64,000 bases of DNA, taken from assembly GCF_907163125.1 (NCBI RefSeq), contig NZ_OU015319.1, forward strand, positions 1,488,001 through 1,552,000, in the 5' to 3' direction. This DNA comes from Cloacibacterium caeni (lineage in GTDB: Bacteria; Bacteroidota; Bacteroidia; Flavobacteriales; Weeksellaceae). Shown here piece after piece: positions 44,149-55,107 of this stretch; within the stretch, counting starts at the first letter, position 1, and each line of letters opens with the position of its first letter. Position numbers and translations under genes: made by a program. The notes below the pieces were generated by a model. It ran no database searches, was not told where the DNA came from, and saw only the letters and a program-made list of their open reading frames with translations.

Positions 44149-44721
44149 TTAATAATTTTGCATATAGTAACTTAAATCTCTTTTATTTTTTTTGGGTGGA
44201 ACGAATAACATTCCTGTGCAGAGACAATTTTTTCTGCCTTTGCTTTGTAAAATAGAATAATTGACACAACTTTGGCAACCATCCCAGAACTGATCATCTT
44301 GAGTAAGTTCCGAAAAAGGAACTGGATGATAACCCAACCTTGAATTAATTTTCATTACCGCCAAACCTGTGGTAATCCCAAATAATTTAGCGTTTGGATA
44401 TTTTTCTCTGGTCACATTAAACACAGATTCTTTAATTCTACTTGCTAAACCGATACTTCTATATCTTGGCGAAACAATCAATCCCGAATTAGAAGCATAG
44501 TCACCATTGGTCCATGTTTCGATATAGCAGAATCCTGCCCAAATTCCATTGTGCGTGATTGCGATAACCGCATCGCCTTTTTCCATCTTCTCCTTAATAT
44601 ATTCTGGAGATCTTTTGGCGATACCTGTTCCTCTAATTTTGGCAGACTCTTCCATTTCTTTTACAATCTCGTCTGCAAAACAAAAATCATCAGCGGTTGT
44701 TTTTCTAATGATAAATTCCAT
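44149..44721 (-). CDS. GNAT acyltransferase, first gene of the arginine operon
   Basis: A 190-residue GNAT-fold protein with the acyl-CoA loop region SPRYRSIGLASRIKE at about 84-98. After the fold there is a Cys-rich tail, WDGCQSC at 147-152 and NCLC at 165-168, giving C149, C152, C166 and C168, a possible metal site. No argA or argJ is seen in the operon, so this gene is a good candidate for the N-acylglutamate synthase step. That role is inferred from position only. It is followed 5 bases later by argG. Confidence 0.8.
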   Translation of the reverse strand: MEFIIRKTTADDFCFADEIVKEMEESAKIRGTGIAKRSPEYIKEKMEKGDAVIAITHNGIWAGFCYIETWTNGDYASNSGLIVSPRYRSIGLASRIKESVFNVTREKYPNAKLFGITTGLAVMKINSRLGYHPVPFSELTQDDQFWDGCQSCVNYSILQSKGRKNCLCTGMLFVPPKKNKRDLSYYMQNY

Positions 44722-44742
44722 TTAAATAAATAGTTTTAGAGT

Positions 44743-44750
44743 GCAAATAT
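44743..44750 (-). promoter_or_regulatory. -7 element (TATATTTG) of the arginine operon
   Basis: On the minus strand TATATTTG lies 21 bases upstream of the GNAT start codon. A clear -33 TTTG at standard spacing is not visible. The surrounding sequence is AT-rich and could hold an operator, but I cannot define one. Confidence 0.45.
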
Positions 44751-44915
44751 ACAAATAAAGTTCAAATAAAAGATTTTTTATCTTTATTTCTAAATAATTA
44801 AAAGATAATTTATTGTTAAAATAATCTTATTTGACAGTTTTTATTTGTTTTAATCTTAACGCTTTAATATAAAACTATTGATTATGAACATTTTACAAAA
44901 CAAGACCATCTACAA

Positions 44916-44950
44916 ACAAAAAAAATCGCTAAAAATGAATTTAGCGATTT
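44916..44950 (-). terminator. Intrinsic terminator after gcvP
   Basis: AAATCGCTAAA pairs with TTTAGCGATTT (11 bp, 6-base loop). On the minus strand it is followed by a run of T residues. Confidence 0.85.
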
Positions 44951-44977
44951 AAAATATTTGTAAAATTTACTTTTATC

Positions 44978-47836
44978 TTACATGTAGCTTTCTATTGGCT
45001 CACAAGTACAAACCAAATTTCTATCTCCGAAAGCTTCGTCTACTCTAGATACAGAAGCGAAGAACTTATGCTCTCTCACCCATTCTAGCGGATAAGCAGC
45101 TTTCTCACGAGAATATGGTTTATCCCAAGAATCTGAAATCACCACTTGTTCTGTATGCGGAGCATTTTTTAATACATTATTATGAGCATCTGCTTTTCCT
45201 TCTGCAATTTCTTCAATTTCTGCTTTAATAGCAATTAAAGCTTCAGCAAATCTGTCTAATTCTGCTTTAGATTCTGATTCTGTAGGCTCAATCATTAACG
45301 TACCAGCAACTGGGAAAGAAACGGTAGGAGCATGGAAACCATAATCCATCAAACGTTTTGCAACATCTGCTACCTCAATTCCTAGTGGTTTAAACTGACG
45401 GAAATCTACAATACATTCGTGAGCTACTCTTCCTTTTTTATTCGCATATAAAATTGGGAAATGCTCACCCAAAACTTCTTTTAAATAGTTTGCGTTGATG
45501 ATTGCAAATTCCGTAGAATTTCTCAAACCAATCGCTCCTAACATTTTAATATAAGCATAAGAAATATTAAGAACCAATGCAGAACCATAAGGTGCAGAAG
45601 AAATAGCGTCTATTCCTTGACTTCCACCTGTTGGAATATTAGGATTTTGAGGCAAGAAAGGTACTAAATGTTTTGCTACACAAATTGGCCCAACTCCTGG
45701 TCCACCTCCACCGTGAGGAATTGCAAAAGTCTTATGAAGATTTAAGTGACAAACATCTGCACCGATATTTCCTGGTGAAGTGAAGCCAACTTGAGCATTC
45801 ATGTTTGCACCATCCATATAAACTTGACCACCATTTTCATGGATTAAGTCTGTAATTTCTTTTACGTTGTCATCAAAGAAACCATAAGTAGATGGATACG
45901 TAATCATGAAAGCAGATAAATTATCTTTATGCTCTTCCACTTTAGCTTTTAAATCTTCGAAATCTATTTGTCCGTCTTCTAGATTTTTCACCACCACTAC
46001 TTTAAGACCTGCAATTACCGCAGAAGCAGGATTGGTTCCGTGAGCAGATTGAGGAATTAAACAAATATTTCTGTGACCTTGACCGATAGATTTTTGATAC
46101 GCTCTAATCACCATTAAACCAGCATATTCACCTTGAGCTCCAGAATTTGGCTGAAGTGATGTTGCCGCAAAACCAGTAATCGTAGCCAAATCTTTTTCTA
46201 AAGTTTTGATTAATTTCTGATAACCATCAGCTTGATTAACTGGCACAAAAGGATGAATAGCACCCCAATATTCCCAAGAAAGTGGAATCATTTCTGTAGC
46301 TGCATTCAGTTTCATGGTACAAGAACCTAGAGAAATCATAGAATGCGTGAGTGATAAATCTTTTCTTTCGAGACGCTTAATGTAACGCATCAATTCTGTC
46401 TCTGTATGATATTTATTAAAAACTTCTTCTTTTAAGATTTCGTCTTTTCTCAATAAATTTTCTGGAATTTTAGAAACGGCTTTTGGCTCTAATTTGAAAC
46501 CTTGTTTTTGCTTAAATTGTGCAAAAGCTGCCACTACTTTATCAATTTTTTCGGTAGTTGTAGTTTCATTGATAGAAATACTTACAAAACCTTCTGTAAA
46601 ATAATTTAAATTGATTTTATGATCTAGCATTAATCTCTTTAACTTATCTTTTTCTTCTTCAGACATACTGATTTTAACCGTATCAAAAACTGGCTCTTTC
46701 ACCGTATCATATCCTAAAACAGATAGCGCATCTCTTAAAGCATTGGTCTTATAATGAATTTGGTCTGCAATATATTCTAAACCAGCTTTACCATGATAAA
46801 CAGCATACATAGAAGCCATTACCGCCAATAAAACTTGAGCTGTACAAATGTTAGAAGTCGCTTTCTCACGCTTAATGTGCTGCTCTCTTGTTTGCAAAGC
46901 CATTCTCAAAGCACGTTTTCCGTATGCATCTTGAGTTACCCCAATAATTCTTCCCGGAATATCACGTTTATATTCTTCTTTACAAGCAAAAAACGCAGCG
47001 TGAGGACCACCATAACCTAATGGAATACCAAATCTTTGCGTAGTTCCCACTGCACAATCAGCTCCCATTTCTGCCGGTGATTTTAATTTCACTAAAGCAA
47101 GCGGATCACAAGCCACTACTACTTGAAGATTTAACGCCTTATAATTTGAAATTAACTGAGTATAATCAATCACAACACCATTTTTACCTGGATATTGTAA
47201 AATAGCTCCGAAAAATTCTGCATTAAGCTCAAAATTTTCATGATTACCAACAACTATATCTATTCCTAAACCATCAGCTTTGGTTTTAAGAACCGCAATA
47301 GTTTGAGGTAAAACCAAATCAGAAACAAAAAACTTGTTGGCTTCTGCTTTTTTCTGGTCTTTCGTTCTGTTTGAAAAGAACATACTCATGGCTTCAGAAG
47401 CTGCAGTTCCCTCATCTAATAGAGAAGCATTCGCTAAATGAAAACCAGTAAGATTGGTAATTAAAGTTTGATAATTCAATAACGCTTCTAATCTACCTTG
47501 TGCAATTTCTGCTTGATAAGGTGTATAAGCGGTGTACCAACTAGGATTTTCTAAAATATTTCTCTGGATAACACTTGGCAAAATACTGTTATGATAACCA
47601 AAACCAATGTACGTATCATAATCTAGATTTTTAGCAGCCAACTCTTTAGAATGCTGTAGCATTTCGTACTCAGATAAAGGAGCAGAAATATCTAATTCAT
47701 TTTCTAATCGGATTGCATCTGGAATAGTTTGAGAAATTAATTCTTCTACAGAAGAAACGCCAATTTTTTGTAACATAGCGTTCTTATCAGCTTCATTGAA
47801 GTTGATGTGACGGTTCACAAATTGCTGTGTGTTCAT
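44978..47836 (-). CDS. gcvP: Glycine dehydrogenase (decarboxylating), P protein
   Basis: A 952-residue homodimer-type P protein of the glycine cleavage system, with both halves fused. The N-terminal half has YTPYQAEIAQGRLEALLNYQ and the C-terminal half the PLP site CHLNLHKTFAIPHGGGGPG, with K702 as the cofactor lysine. It decarboxylates glycine and passes the aminomethyl group to the H protein. No gcvT or gcvH is adjacent, as is common in Flavobacteria. The gene is monocistronic with its own terminator. Confidence 0.97.
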   Translation of the reverse strand: MNTQQFVNRHINFNEADKNAMLQKIGVSSVEELISQTIPDAIRLENELDISAPLSEYEMLQHSKELAAKNLDYDTYIGFGYHNSILPSVIQRNILENPSWYTAYTPYQAEIAQGRLEALLNYQTLITNLTGFHLANASLLDEGTAASEAMSMFFSNRTKDQKKAEANKFFVSDLVLPQTIAVLKTKADGLGIDIVVGNHENFELNAEFFGAILQYPGKNGVVIDYTQLISNYKALNLQVVVACDPLALVKLKSPAEMGADCAVGTTQRFGIPLGYGGPHAAFFACKEEYKRDIPGRIIGVTQDAYGKRALRMALQTREQHIKREKATSNICTAQVLLAVMASMYAVYHGKAGLEYIADQIHYKTNALRDALSVLGYDTVKEPVFDTVKISMSEEEKDKLKRLMLDHKINLNYFTEGFVSISINETTTTEKIDKVVAAFAQFKQKQGFKLEPKAVSKIPENLLRKDEILKEEVFNKYHTETELMRYIKRLERKDLSLTHSMISLGSCTMKLNAATEMIPLSWEYWGAIHPFVPVNQADGYQKLIKTLEKDLATITGFAATSLQPNSGAQGEYAGLMVIRAYQKSIGQGHRNICLIPQSAHGTNPASAVIAGLKVVVVKNLEDGQIDFEDLKAKVEEHKDNLSAFMITYPSTYGFFDDNVKEITDLIHENGGQVYMDGANMNAQVGFTSPGNIGADVCHLNLHKTFAIPHGGGGPGVGPICVAKHLVPFLPQNPNIPTGGSQGIDAISSAPYGSALVLNISYAYIKMLGAIGLRNSTEFAIINANYLKEVLGEHFPILYANKKGRVAHECIVDFRQFKPLGIEVADVAKRLMDYGFHAPTVSFPVAGTLMIEPTESESKAELDRFAEALIAIKAEIEEIAEGKADAHNNVLKNAPHTEQVVISDSWDKPYSREKAAYPLEWVREHKFFASVSRVDEAFGDRNLVCTCEPIESYM

Positions 47837-47926
47837 AAAAATTTTAGGTATTATTTTTACTTTTTGTAAGTTTCGTAAAAATAAGGATTTTTTTATGAAT
47901 GGTAAAATTCTATTTGTCTATAAAAA

Positions 47927-48568
47927 CTATTGACGAAAAACCAAGTACAGAGCTATCGCTAAAAGAATAATAGCCAATAACTTATAATAAAAACGAGCGT
48001 TAACCTCTTCCTTTTTTTGCGGTGCAGTGGTAGAATTTTGAGCAGGAACATCCTCTTTTATAGAAGTTTTTATTTCCCCAGAAACTTCGATGATGGTAAT
48101 TCCTTGAACTACTGTTTTGTGTAATAAAGTATTGGTAGCATGAAGAATAATCTGAAACTTACCTTCTTTATCAAACTCCTTGATTCTAAATTTTCTATCG
48201 CCTTGAGACTTTTCTAAACCAAAAGGTGTAATTTTTACCAGATCTGCATCATAAGTTTGCCAATGAATGGTAATTTCGTCGCCTTTTTGTGCTCTAATTT
48301 TATCGGCGTGAAAGTTTTTAATTTTTGGAGGAAGCATTGATTTTTGACTTCTTTGAAAACTCCCAAATCGCTGGTCATAAACTTTTCTAGATTCTTCATC
48401 CATCAAAGTTTCATACGCTTCTTTTATTTCTCTGAAACGCTCTGTAAAAAACTCATCATTTTCGTTTTTATCAGGGTGATATTTCAGCGAAAGTTTACGA
48501 TACGCTTTTTTAATGTCTTCGGAAGAAGCATTCGGTTTTATTCCTAGAAAATAGTAGTAGTCTTTCAA
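47927..48568 (-). CDS. J-domain protein with C-terminal membrane anchor
   Basis: A 213-residue protein started at TTG (48568), giving [20 protein letters not shown], a standard J-domain start. A longer frame from 48703 would overlap the upstream gene and add a non-conserved leader. The J domain carries the HPD in [14 protein letters not shown]. The middle (about 90-180) looks like a beta-rich domain, and the C-terminus has one hydrophobic helix ([15 protein letters not shown]). It would stimulate DnaK near the membrane. Start choice is moderately certain. Confidence 0.8.
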   Translation of the reverse strand: MKDYYYFLGIKPNASSEDIKKAYRKLSLKYHPDKNENDEFFTERFREIKEAYETLMDEESRKVYDQRFGSFQRSQKSMLPPKIKNFHADKIRAQKGDEITIHWQTYDADLVKITPFGLEKSQGDRKFRIKEFDKEGKFQIILHATNTLLHKTVVQGITIIEVSGEIKTSIKEDVPAQNSTTAPQKKEEVNARFYYKLLAIILLAIALYLVFRQ

Positions 48569-48626
48569 TGGATTGATGATTGAGGAGCAAAAATAGAAAA
48601 ATAAGTTTTTATGAAAAAGGAAACTG

Positions 48627-49043
48627 CTAAGAGTTTCCTTCTGTATAATTTTTAAATTGATTGAGAATGCTTTGCCATCCTTGTTCTTGCATTTCCAAAG
48701 CATTAATCATTTCTGGCTCGAAACGTTCGAAAACTTCAGTAGTATTTTCATCTATTTTATTGAAAAAAACTTCTACTTTTCTACCATCTTCTATATGATA
48801 TTCAATTTTCTGAAACGGAATGATTTCGGTGTAAGTCCCATGAAAAACAAAACTTGCCGATTTATCTTTAGCAGCCATTGTATAAAAAAATTCGCCACCT
48901 ATTTCTAAGTTATTTTCAGCTTTCGGACAATGCCAACTTTCGTGTGCAAAATTCCAATTCGTAATATGTTCTGCTTCGGTAAAAAATTCCCATACTTTTT
49001 CTAAAGACGAATTGATGGTGACGTTTACAATTAATGGTTCCAT
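48627..49043 (-). CDS. SRPBCC/AHSA1-like domain protein
   Basis: A 138-residue START/Bet v1-like protein. The start [20 protein letters not shown] and [17 protein letters not shown] are typical of AHSA1-type proteins, ending [16 protein letters not shown]. The family binds hydrophobic ligands or acts as an Hsp90 co-chaperone relative; the role here is unknown. It is followed 58 bases later by the J-domain gene. Confidence 0.88.
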   Translation of the reverse strand: MEPLIVNVTINSSLEKVWEFFTEAEHITNWNFAHESWHCPKAENNLEIGGEFFYTMAAKDKSASFVFHGTYTEIIPFQKIEYHIEDGRKVEVFFNKIDENTTEVFERFEPEMINALEMQEQGWQSILNQFKNYTEGNS

Positions 49044-49098
49044 GTTTTATGATAAGTGATAAGTGATAGATGATAAATGATTTTTTACGATTTTAAAT

Positions 49099-49548
49099 TT
49101 AATTTTGAGAATTATCAAAATAGCTGAAATCTTTAGTGATTTTACCATTTTCTATGGTAAAAATAGTACAAATTGGAAGTTCAAATTTCGTTTTATCAGG
49201 ATTGGTACCTTTTGAGACAAATTCTACAATGACGTTATTTTTTCCTGAAGGATAAATTGCCACTAGAGAATCTTGTACATCAGGAAACATCATTTGTAGT
49301 TCACTATATTCTTTCACAATCTGCTCACGAGATTTTTTATGCAACTTCATCTTTGAACCTGGCTCTTTAAATTCGGCATTTTCTATATATAAATTTGCCA
49401 TTTTTTGCCAATCGTGTTTGTTAAATTCTACAAAAAGTTGCTTTGCAATTTTTTCGTTTTCGGTAGTATCTATTTTTATGATTTTTTCTTCTTCTTTTTT
49501 GCAAGAAAAAAATAGAAATAATACTGAAAAAATGAGTATATTTTTCAT
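49099..49548 (-). CDS. NTF2/SnoaL-like lipoprotein
   Basis: A 149-residue protein with a lipoprotein signal (lipobox LFFSC, then KKEEEK). A SnoaL/NTF2-like fold follows: AKQLFVEFNKHDWQKMANLY, then FPDVQDSLVAIYPSGKN and TIENGKITKDFSYFD. Such proteins are often ligand-binding or small enzymes. No specific role can be given. It is in a run of small minus-strand genes with the VOC and SRPBCC proteins. Confidence 0.8.
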   Translation of the reverse strand: MKNILIFSVLFLFFSCKKEEEKIIKIDTTENEKIAKQLFVEFNKHDWQKMANLYIENAEFKEPGSKMKLHKKSREQIVKEYSELQMMFPDVQDSLVAIYPSGKNNVIVEFVSKGTNPDKTKFELPICTIFTIENGKITKDFSYFDNSQN

Positions 49549-49578
49549 GATAAAATTTTTAAAACATTTACAATATAA

Positions 49579-49959
49579 TTATTTCAAAGAATGCAAACCA
49601 ATCATATTACCTTCTGTATCAACTAAAAGTGATATAAATCCGTACTCACCAATTGACATTTTTGGTTTGAAAACTTTTCCTCCCGCTTCTTCTACTCTGT
49701 TTTCTTCGGTGATGCAATCTTCTGAATGAAAATAAACAAGAGTACTATTTGCACCTGCATTGTATCCTTCCATTTTCACCAAACTTCCGCTTGCTCCCAT
49801 ATTTTCCATTTCACTAGGGAAAACTTTCATTTGTAAAGAATCTTCTGTTGGATCTAATAAATTTTCTAGTTTTAGGTTAAAAACGGTTTCATAAAATTTA
49901 GTGGCTCTTTCCATATTATCTACATAGATTTCGAACCAAACTACAGGATTTGTTTTCAT
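49579..49959 (-). CDS. VOC-family (glyoxalase-like) protein
   Basis: A 126-residue protein started at ATG 49959 (MKTNPVVWFEIYVDNMERAT); an upstream in-frame start would add a hydrophobic, non-conserved leader. The segment YVDNMERATKFYETVFNLKL and the later EYGFISLLVDTEGNMIGLHS are standard for the vicinal oxygen chelate fold of the antibiotic-resistance/dioxygenase type. Substrate unknown. Confidence 0.88.
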   Translation of the reverse strand: MKTNPVVWFEIYVDNMERATKFYETVFNLKLENLLDPTEDSLQMKVFPSEMENMGASGSLVKMEGYNAGANSTLVYFHSEDCITEENRVEEAGGKVFKPKMSIGEYGFISLLVDTEGNMIGLHSLK

Positions 49960-50031
49960 ATTTTTTATTTTTAATTTATTCAAAAATACATTTATTAAAC
50001 TCAAAAACAACTTGCCTTATGACAAGAAAAA

Positions 50032-50607
50032 TTACTTTTCCGAAATCTCCTTTCTAATTCTACTTAATGAAGTATCTGTAATCCCAAGATAAGTCGCAAT
50101 TTGTTTTAAAGGTGCTTGCTGAATAATTTGAGGTTTTTCTTTCAACAATTTTAAATAGCGCTCTTTTGCAGTTTCTGTAATCATTTCTATTTTCTGATAT
50201 CTAGATTGAAAAAGTTGAAATGTAAACCACATTCTTCCCCATTCTCGCATTCCTTCAATTGTGTGAAATAATTCTTGAAAATCATCATAATATACTTCAT
50301 ACACTATACAATCTGTTATTGCCTGTATATTTTCTTTAGAAGGAATTCTTTGAAATAATGAACTTGCGTCAATCACAGCATCATTTTCATTAAAAAATTC
50401 TAAAGTGATATCGTTATTATCTATATCAAGAACAAAAGAACGCATCAAACCATTTTCTAAAACCAAATAAGAGTTAGATATTTCTTTTTCTTTAAGAAAA
50501 AAATCTCCTTTTTTTAATTCTTTTAAGTGATGCAACGAAAATATTTTTTCCAAATCAGATTCAGAAAACAAAGGATGCTGATAAATATATTTTAATGAAT
50601 TTCCCAT
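50032..50607 (-). CDS. Crp/Fnr-family transcriptional regulator
   Basis: A 191-residue regulator with a cyclic-nucleotide-binding-type domain (LKKGDFFLKEKEISNSYLVL) and a short C-terminal helix-turn-helix (LKQIATYLGITDTSLSRIRK). This is the common Bacteroidetes type. Ligand and targets are unknown; no cAMP-binding Arg-Ser pair of the E. coli Crp kind is evident. Confidence 0.9.
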   Translation of the reverse strand: MGNSLKYIYQHPLFSESDLEKIFSLHHLKELKKGDFFLKEKEISNSYLVLENGLMRSFVLDIDNNDITLEFFNENDAVIDASSLFQRIPSKENIQAITDCIVYEVYYDDFQELFHTIEGMREWGRMWFTFQLFQSRYQKIEMITETAKERYLKLLKEKPQIIQQAPLKQIATYLGITDTSLSRIRKEISEK

Positions 50608-50673
50608 AAAAAAAACGAAAGTATAAAATACTCTCGTTGTAAAAATAATAAAATTTTTTATAAATTTTAAAAA

Positions 50674-51171
50674 CTATCTTAAAGCATTCAAAGCGTTTTC
50701 ATAATCTGGCTCTTGAGCAATTTCTGGAACCTGCTCTGTATATTTTACAGTTCCGTTTTCGTCTAAAACCACCACTGCTCTACTTAACAATCCTTTAAGC
50801 GGAGAATCAGCAATCGTTAAACCATAATTTTCTCCAAAGTTTCCTCTGTAATCAGAAAGATTCATTACATTTTGAAGTCCTTCTGAAGCACAAAATCTTC
50901 CTAAAGCGAATGGTAAATCTTTAGAAACATTTACCACAACTGTATTATCTAAAGCAGATGCTTCTTCGTTAAATTTTCTAGCAGAAGCAGCGCAAACTCC
51001 TGTATCGATACTCGGGAAAATATTAAGTACTACTTTTTTACCAGCAAAATCAGACAGTGTTTTTTCTGATAAATCTTCTGCAACCAATGTAAAATCTTGT
51101 GCTACAGTTCCTAGTTCTGGTAAATTTCCTGAAGTGTGAATTTCGTTTCCTTGTAATGTAATATTTGCCAT
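50674..51171 (-). CDS. tpx: Thiol peroxidase
   Basis: A 165-residue atypical 2-Cys peroxiredoxin. The ATG at 51171 (MANITLQGNEIHTSG) is the normal start; a longer frame adds a basic leader. The peroxidatic Cys is in SIDTGVCAASARKFN and the resolving Cys in RFCASEGLQNV. It reduces hydrogen peroxide and alkyl peroxides with thioredoxin. It is divergent from icd. Confidence 0.95.
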   Translation of the reverse strand: MANITLQGNEIHTSGNLPELGTVAQDFTLVAEDLSEKTLSDFAGKKVVLNIFPSIDTGVCAASARKFNEEASALDNTVVVNVSKDLPFALGRFCASEGLQNVMNLSDYRGNFGENYGLTIADSPLKGLLSRAVVVLDENGTVKYTEQVPEIAQEPDYENALNALR

Positions 51172-51192
51172 TTTTTTATTTTTATACTTTGT

Positions 51193-51200
51193 CAAAGATA
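51193..51200 (-). promoter_or_regulatory. tpx -7 element within a CTTTG-T-CAAAG dyad
   Basis: On the minus strand TATCTTTG lies 22 bases upstream of the tpx ATG. It overlaps the small palindrome CTTTGTCAAAG (51187-51197), which could be an operator or chance. Confidence 0.4.
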
Positions 51201-51268
51201 TAGTTTTTACCCATAATAAATAAAAGGAATTATAAATACATGTATTTCATATTTTCTATAAAAATCAC

Positions 51269-51276
51269 TAAATTTG
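51269..51276 (+). promoter_or_regulatory. icd -7 element (TAAATTTG)
   Basis: TAAATTTG lies 41 bases upstream of the icd ATG. No clean TTTG -33 box is seen at about 19 bases upstream. Confidence 0.4.
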
Positions 51277-51302
51277 CTAACTTCTTAATTTTAAACAATT
51301 AA

Positions 51303-53537
<2,235 letters not shown>

Positions 53538-53607
53538 AATTCTAAAATTTAGATTTTAAATAAAAAAACCTCCCGAAATTAGACTGCACCCAAAAGTTTA
53601 GACAAAA

Positions 53608-54396
53608 TTAAACAATATTTTCAAAGGAAAGAGTTCGGTACTGTACCGGACTCTTTCCTTTGAGATTGAGTCTTATTCTATCATTGTTGTAATAGTGAAT
53701 GTACTTCACTATTTCCATCTTAAGTTCCTGAATGGAACCAAACTTTCTGGCATAAAACATTTCTGATTTTATCGTTCCAAAAAAGTTTTCTATCACCGCA
53801 TTGTCCAAACAGTTTCCTTTTCGGGACATACTTTGAATAATACCTTTTTCTTTTAACAAGTTTTGGTAATGTTTCATTTGATATTGCCAACCTTGATCAG
53901 AATGTAGAATGATGTTTTGTGTAGATTTTACTTTTCTGAATGATTTCTTTAGCATTCTGATGATTTGGCTAAACACAGGTCTTTCAGATAAGTCAAAACT
54001 GACAATTTCACCATTAAATAAATCGATGATTGGAGATAGATAAAGTTTATTACCCGATACATTAAACTCTGTAACATCGGTTGCCCATTTCTGATTAGGA
54101 GTGTCCGATTTGAAATTCCTCTGTAGAACATTGGGCGCAATTTTCCCTTGCTCTCCCTTGTAAGATTTATATTTCTTCACTCGGATAATACTCTTTAAAC
54201 CTAATATTTTCATAAGTCGTAAAACAGTTTTGTGATTAATCAAAATTCCTTTTTCTTTCAAAAGCAAAGTAATTCTTCTATAGCCCAACCTTCCTTTGTG
54301 ACGATGATAAATCTGCTTAATCATTTCTTTTATTTCCGCATATTTATCTTTCATTTGAAAGCGTTTTTGATAGTAATAAAAACTGCTTCTTGCCAT
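53608..54396 (-). CDS. IS3-family transposase OrfB, copy 1
   Basis: A 262-residue integrase-core protein with the catalytic triad visible as WATDVTEF, LHSDQGWQYQ and CLDNAVIENFFGTIKSE. The frame extends upstream of the ATG to overlap the orfA end (KAIEELRQDFDLAVLLHCTS), so it is probably made as an OrfAB fusion by a -1 frameshift. Confidence 0.93.
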   Translation of the reverse strand: MARSSFYYYQKRFQMKDKYAEIKEMIKQIYHRHKGRLGYRRITLLLKEKGILINHKTVLRLMKILGLKSIIRVKKYKSYKGEQGKIAPNVLQRNFKSDTPNQKWATDVTEFNVSGNKLYLSPIIDLFNGEIVSFDLSERPVFSQIIRMLKKSFRKVKSTQNIILHSDQGWQYQMKHYQNLLKEKGIIQSMSRKGNCLDNAVIENFFGTIKSEMFYARKFGSIQELKMEIVKYIHYYNNDRIRLNLKGKSPVQYRTLSFENIV

Positions 54397-54437
54397 CGAT
54401 GTACAATGCAGTAGTACTGCTAAATCAAAGTCCTGCC

Positions 54438-54962
54438 TTAACTCTTCGATGGCTTTGGATTTTTCCTTTCCTGAATTAAGGCGTCTAACTTTTTTAAAAT
54501 GGCGTTCTCGGCTTCTAAATAATAAATCCTCTCCAACAGTTCTTCCTCCCTTGTTAAGGGTTTGCCTGTTTTCTTTTTTTTTCGCGTGTAATTACTCATG
54601 GTTTTAGGTCTTCCTCTGGGTATGTTTTCTAAACCTAAAATACCATTTTTTTTGTAATTACGCTGCCAACTAAGAATACTGGACTCCGCAGGAATATTAA
54701 ACCTTCTCGACGCTTCTTTTAAACTTAAATTCTCTTTCTCAATTACTGATAAAATCTTTAATTTAAAATCTTTTGTGTAATGCGTATTGGAAAGCCGAAC
54801 AAGTCCTGAAACTCCATAAAGTTCATAAAATTTTATCCATTTACGAACCAAGGAACCACAAACTCCAATGCGTTTTCCTAAATCGTCTGTTCCAATATCC
54901 CCTTTGTGATATCTCTTTATAGCTTTTAATTTAAAGTCTAATGAATATTTACTTTTCCCCAT
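54438..54962 (-). CDS. IS3-family transposase OrfA, copy 1
   Basis: A 174-residue helix-turn-helix protein started at ATG 54962 (MGKSKYSLDFKLKAIKRYHK); an upstream TTG frame is in the inverted repeat and unlikely. Two helix-turn-helix parts are seen, then a leucine-zipper stretch (REEELLERIYYLEAENAILK). Near its end GAAAAAT (about 54459-54465, minus strand) is a possible -1 slippery site leading into OrfB. Confidence 0.9.
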   Translation of the reverse strand: MGKSKYSLDFKLKAIKRYHKGDIGTDDLGKRIGVCGSLVRKWIKFYELYGVSGLVRLSNTHYTKDFKLKILSVIEKENLSLKEASRRFNIPAESSILSWQRNYKKNGILGLENIPRGRPKTMSNYTRKKKKTGKPLTREEELLERIYYLEAENAILKKLDALIQERKNPKPSKS

Positions 54963-55062
54963 AAAAAATGCCCCTAAAAAGTGTCTAACTTTTTGGGGGC
55001 AGTCCAAATATTTCGGGAGGTTTTTAGTTTATAAATTTCGATTAAACCAAATTAATTTCCAT

Positions 55063-55096
55063 AAAAAAAACGGACTAAAGTCCATTTCTATTGATA
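55063..55096 (-). terminator. yitT terminator, same repeat as 23182
   Basis: GGACTAAAGTCC (55072-55083) is followed on the minus strand by GTTTTTTTTA. The wider sequence AAAAAACGGACTAAAGTCC with TTTCTATTGAT recurs at 23179-23213. Confidence 0.7.
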
Positions 55097-55107
55097 AATA
55101 ATTTTTC

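Larger units (their letters stand above)
53580..55006 (-). mobile_element. IS3-family element (IS150-like), copy 1, 1427 bp
   Basis: Terminal inverted repeats are TAGACTGCACCCAAAAGTTT (left) and TGGACTGCCCCCAAAAAGTT (right, read on the minus strand). AAT duplications (53577-53579 and 55007-55009) flank it. Two transposase frames are inside. It appears identical to copy 2 at 61741-63167, so it has moved recently. Confidence 0.93.
53569..55020. terminator. icd terminator palindrome, split by an insertion element
   Basis: Left half CCTCCCGAAAT (53569-53579) and right half ATTTCGGGAGG (55010-55020) join, after removing the element and one AAT copy, to a perfect 22-base palindrome. It has A residues on the left and T residues on the right. 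The insertion lies at its centre. Confidence 0.8.

Noticed and set aside
36053-44721. Lrp-type gene as proven regulator of the arginine operon
   Set aside because: It is only convergent and adjacent; no binding site could be defined, so it is noted as a possibility only.
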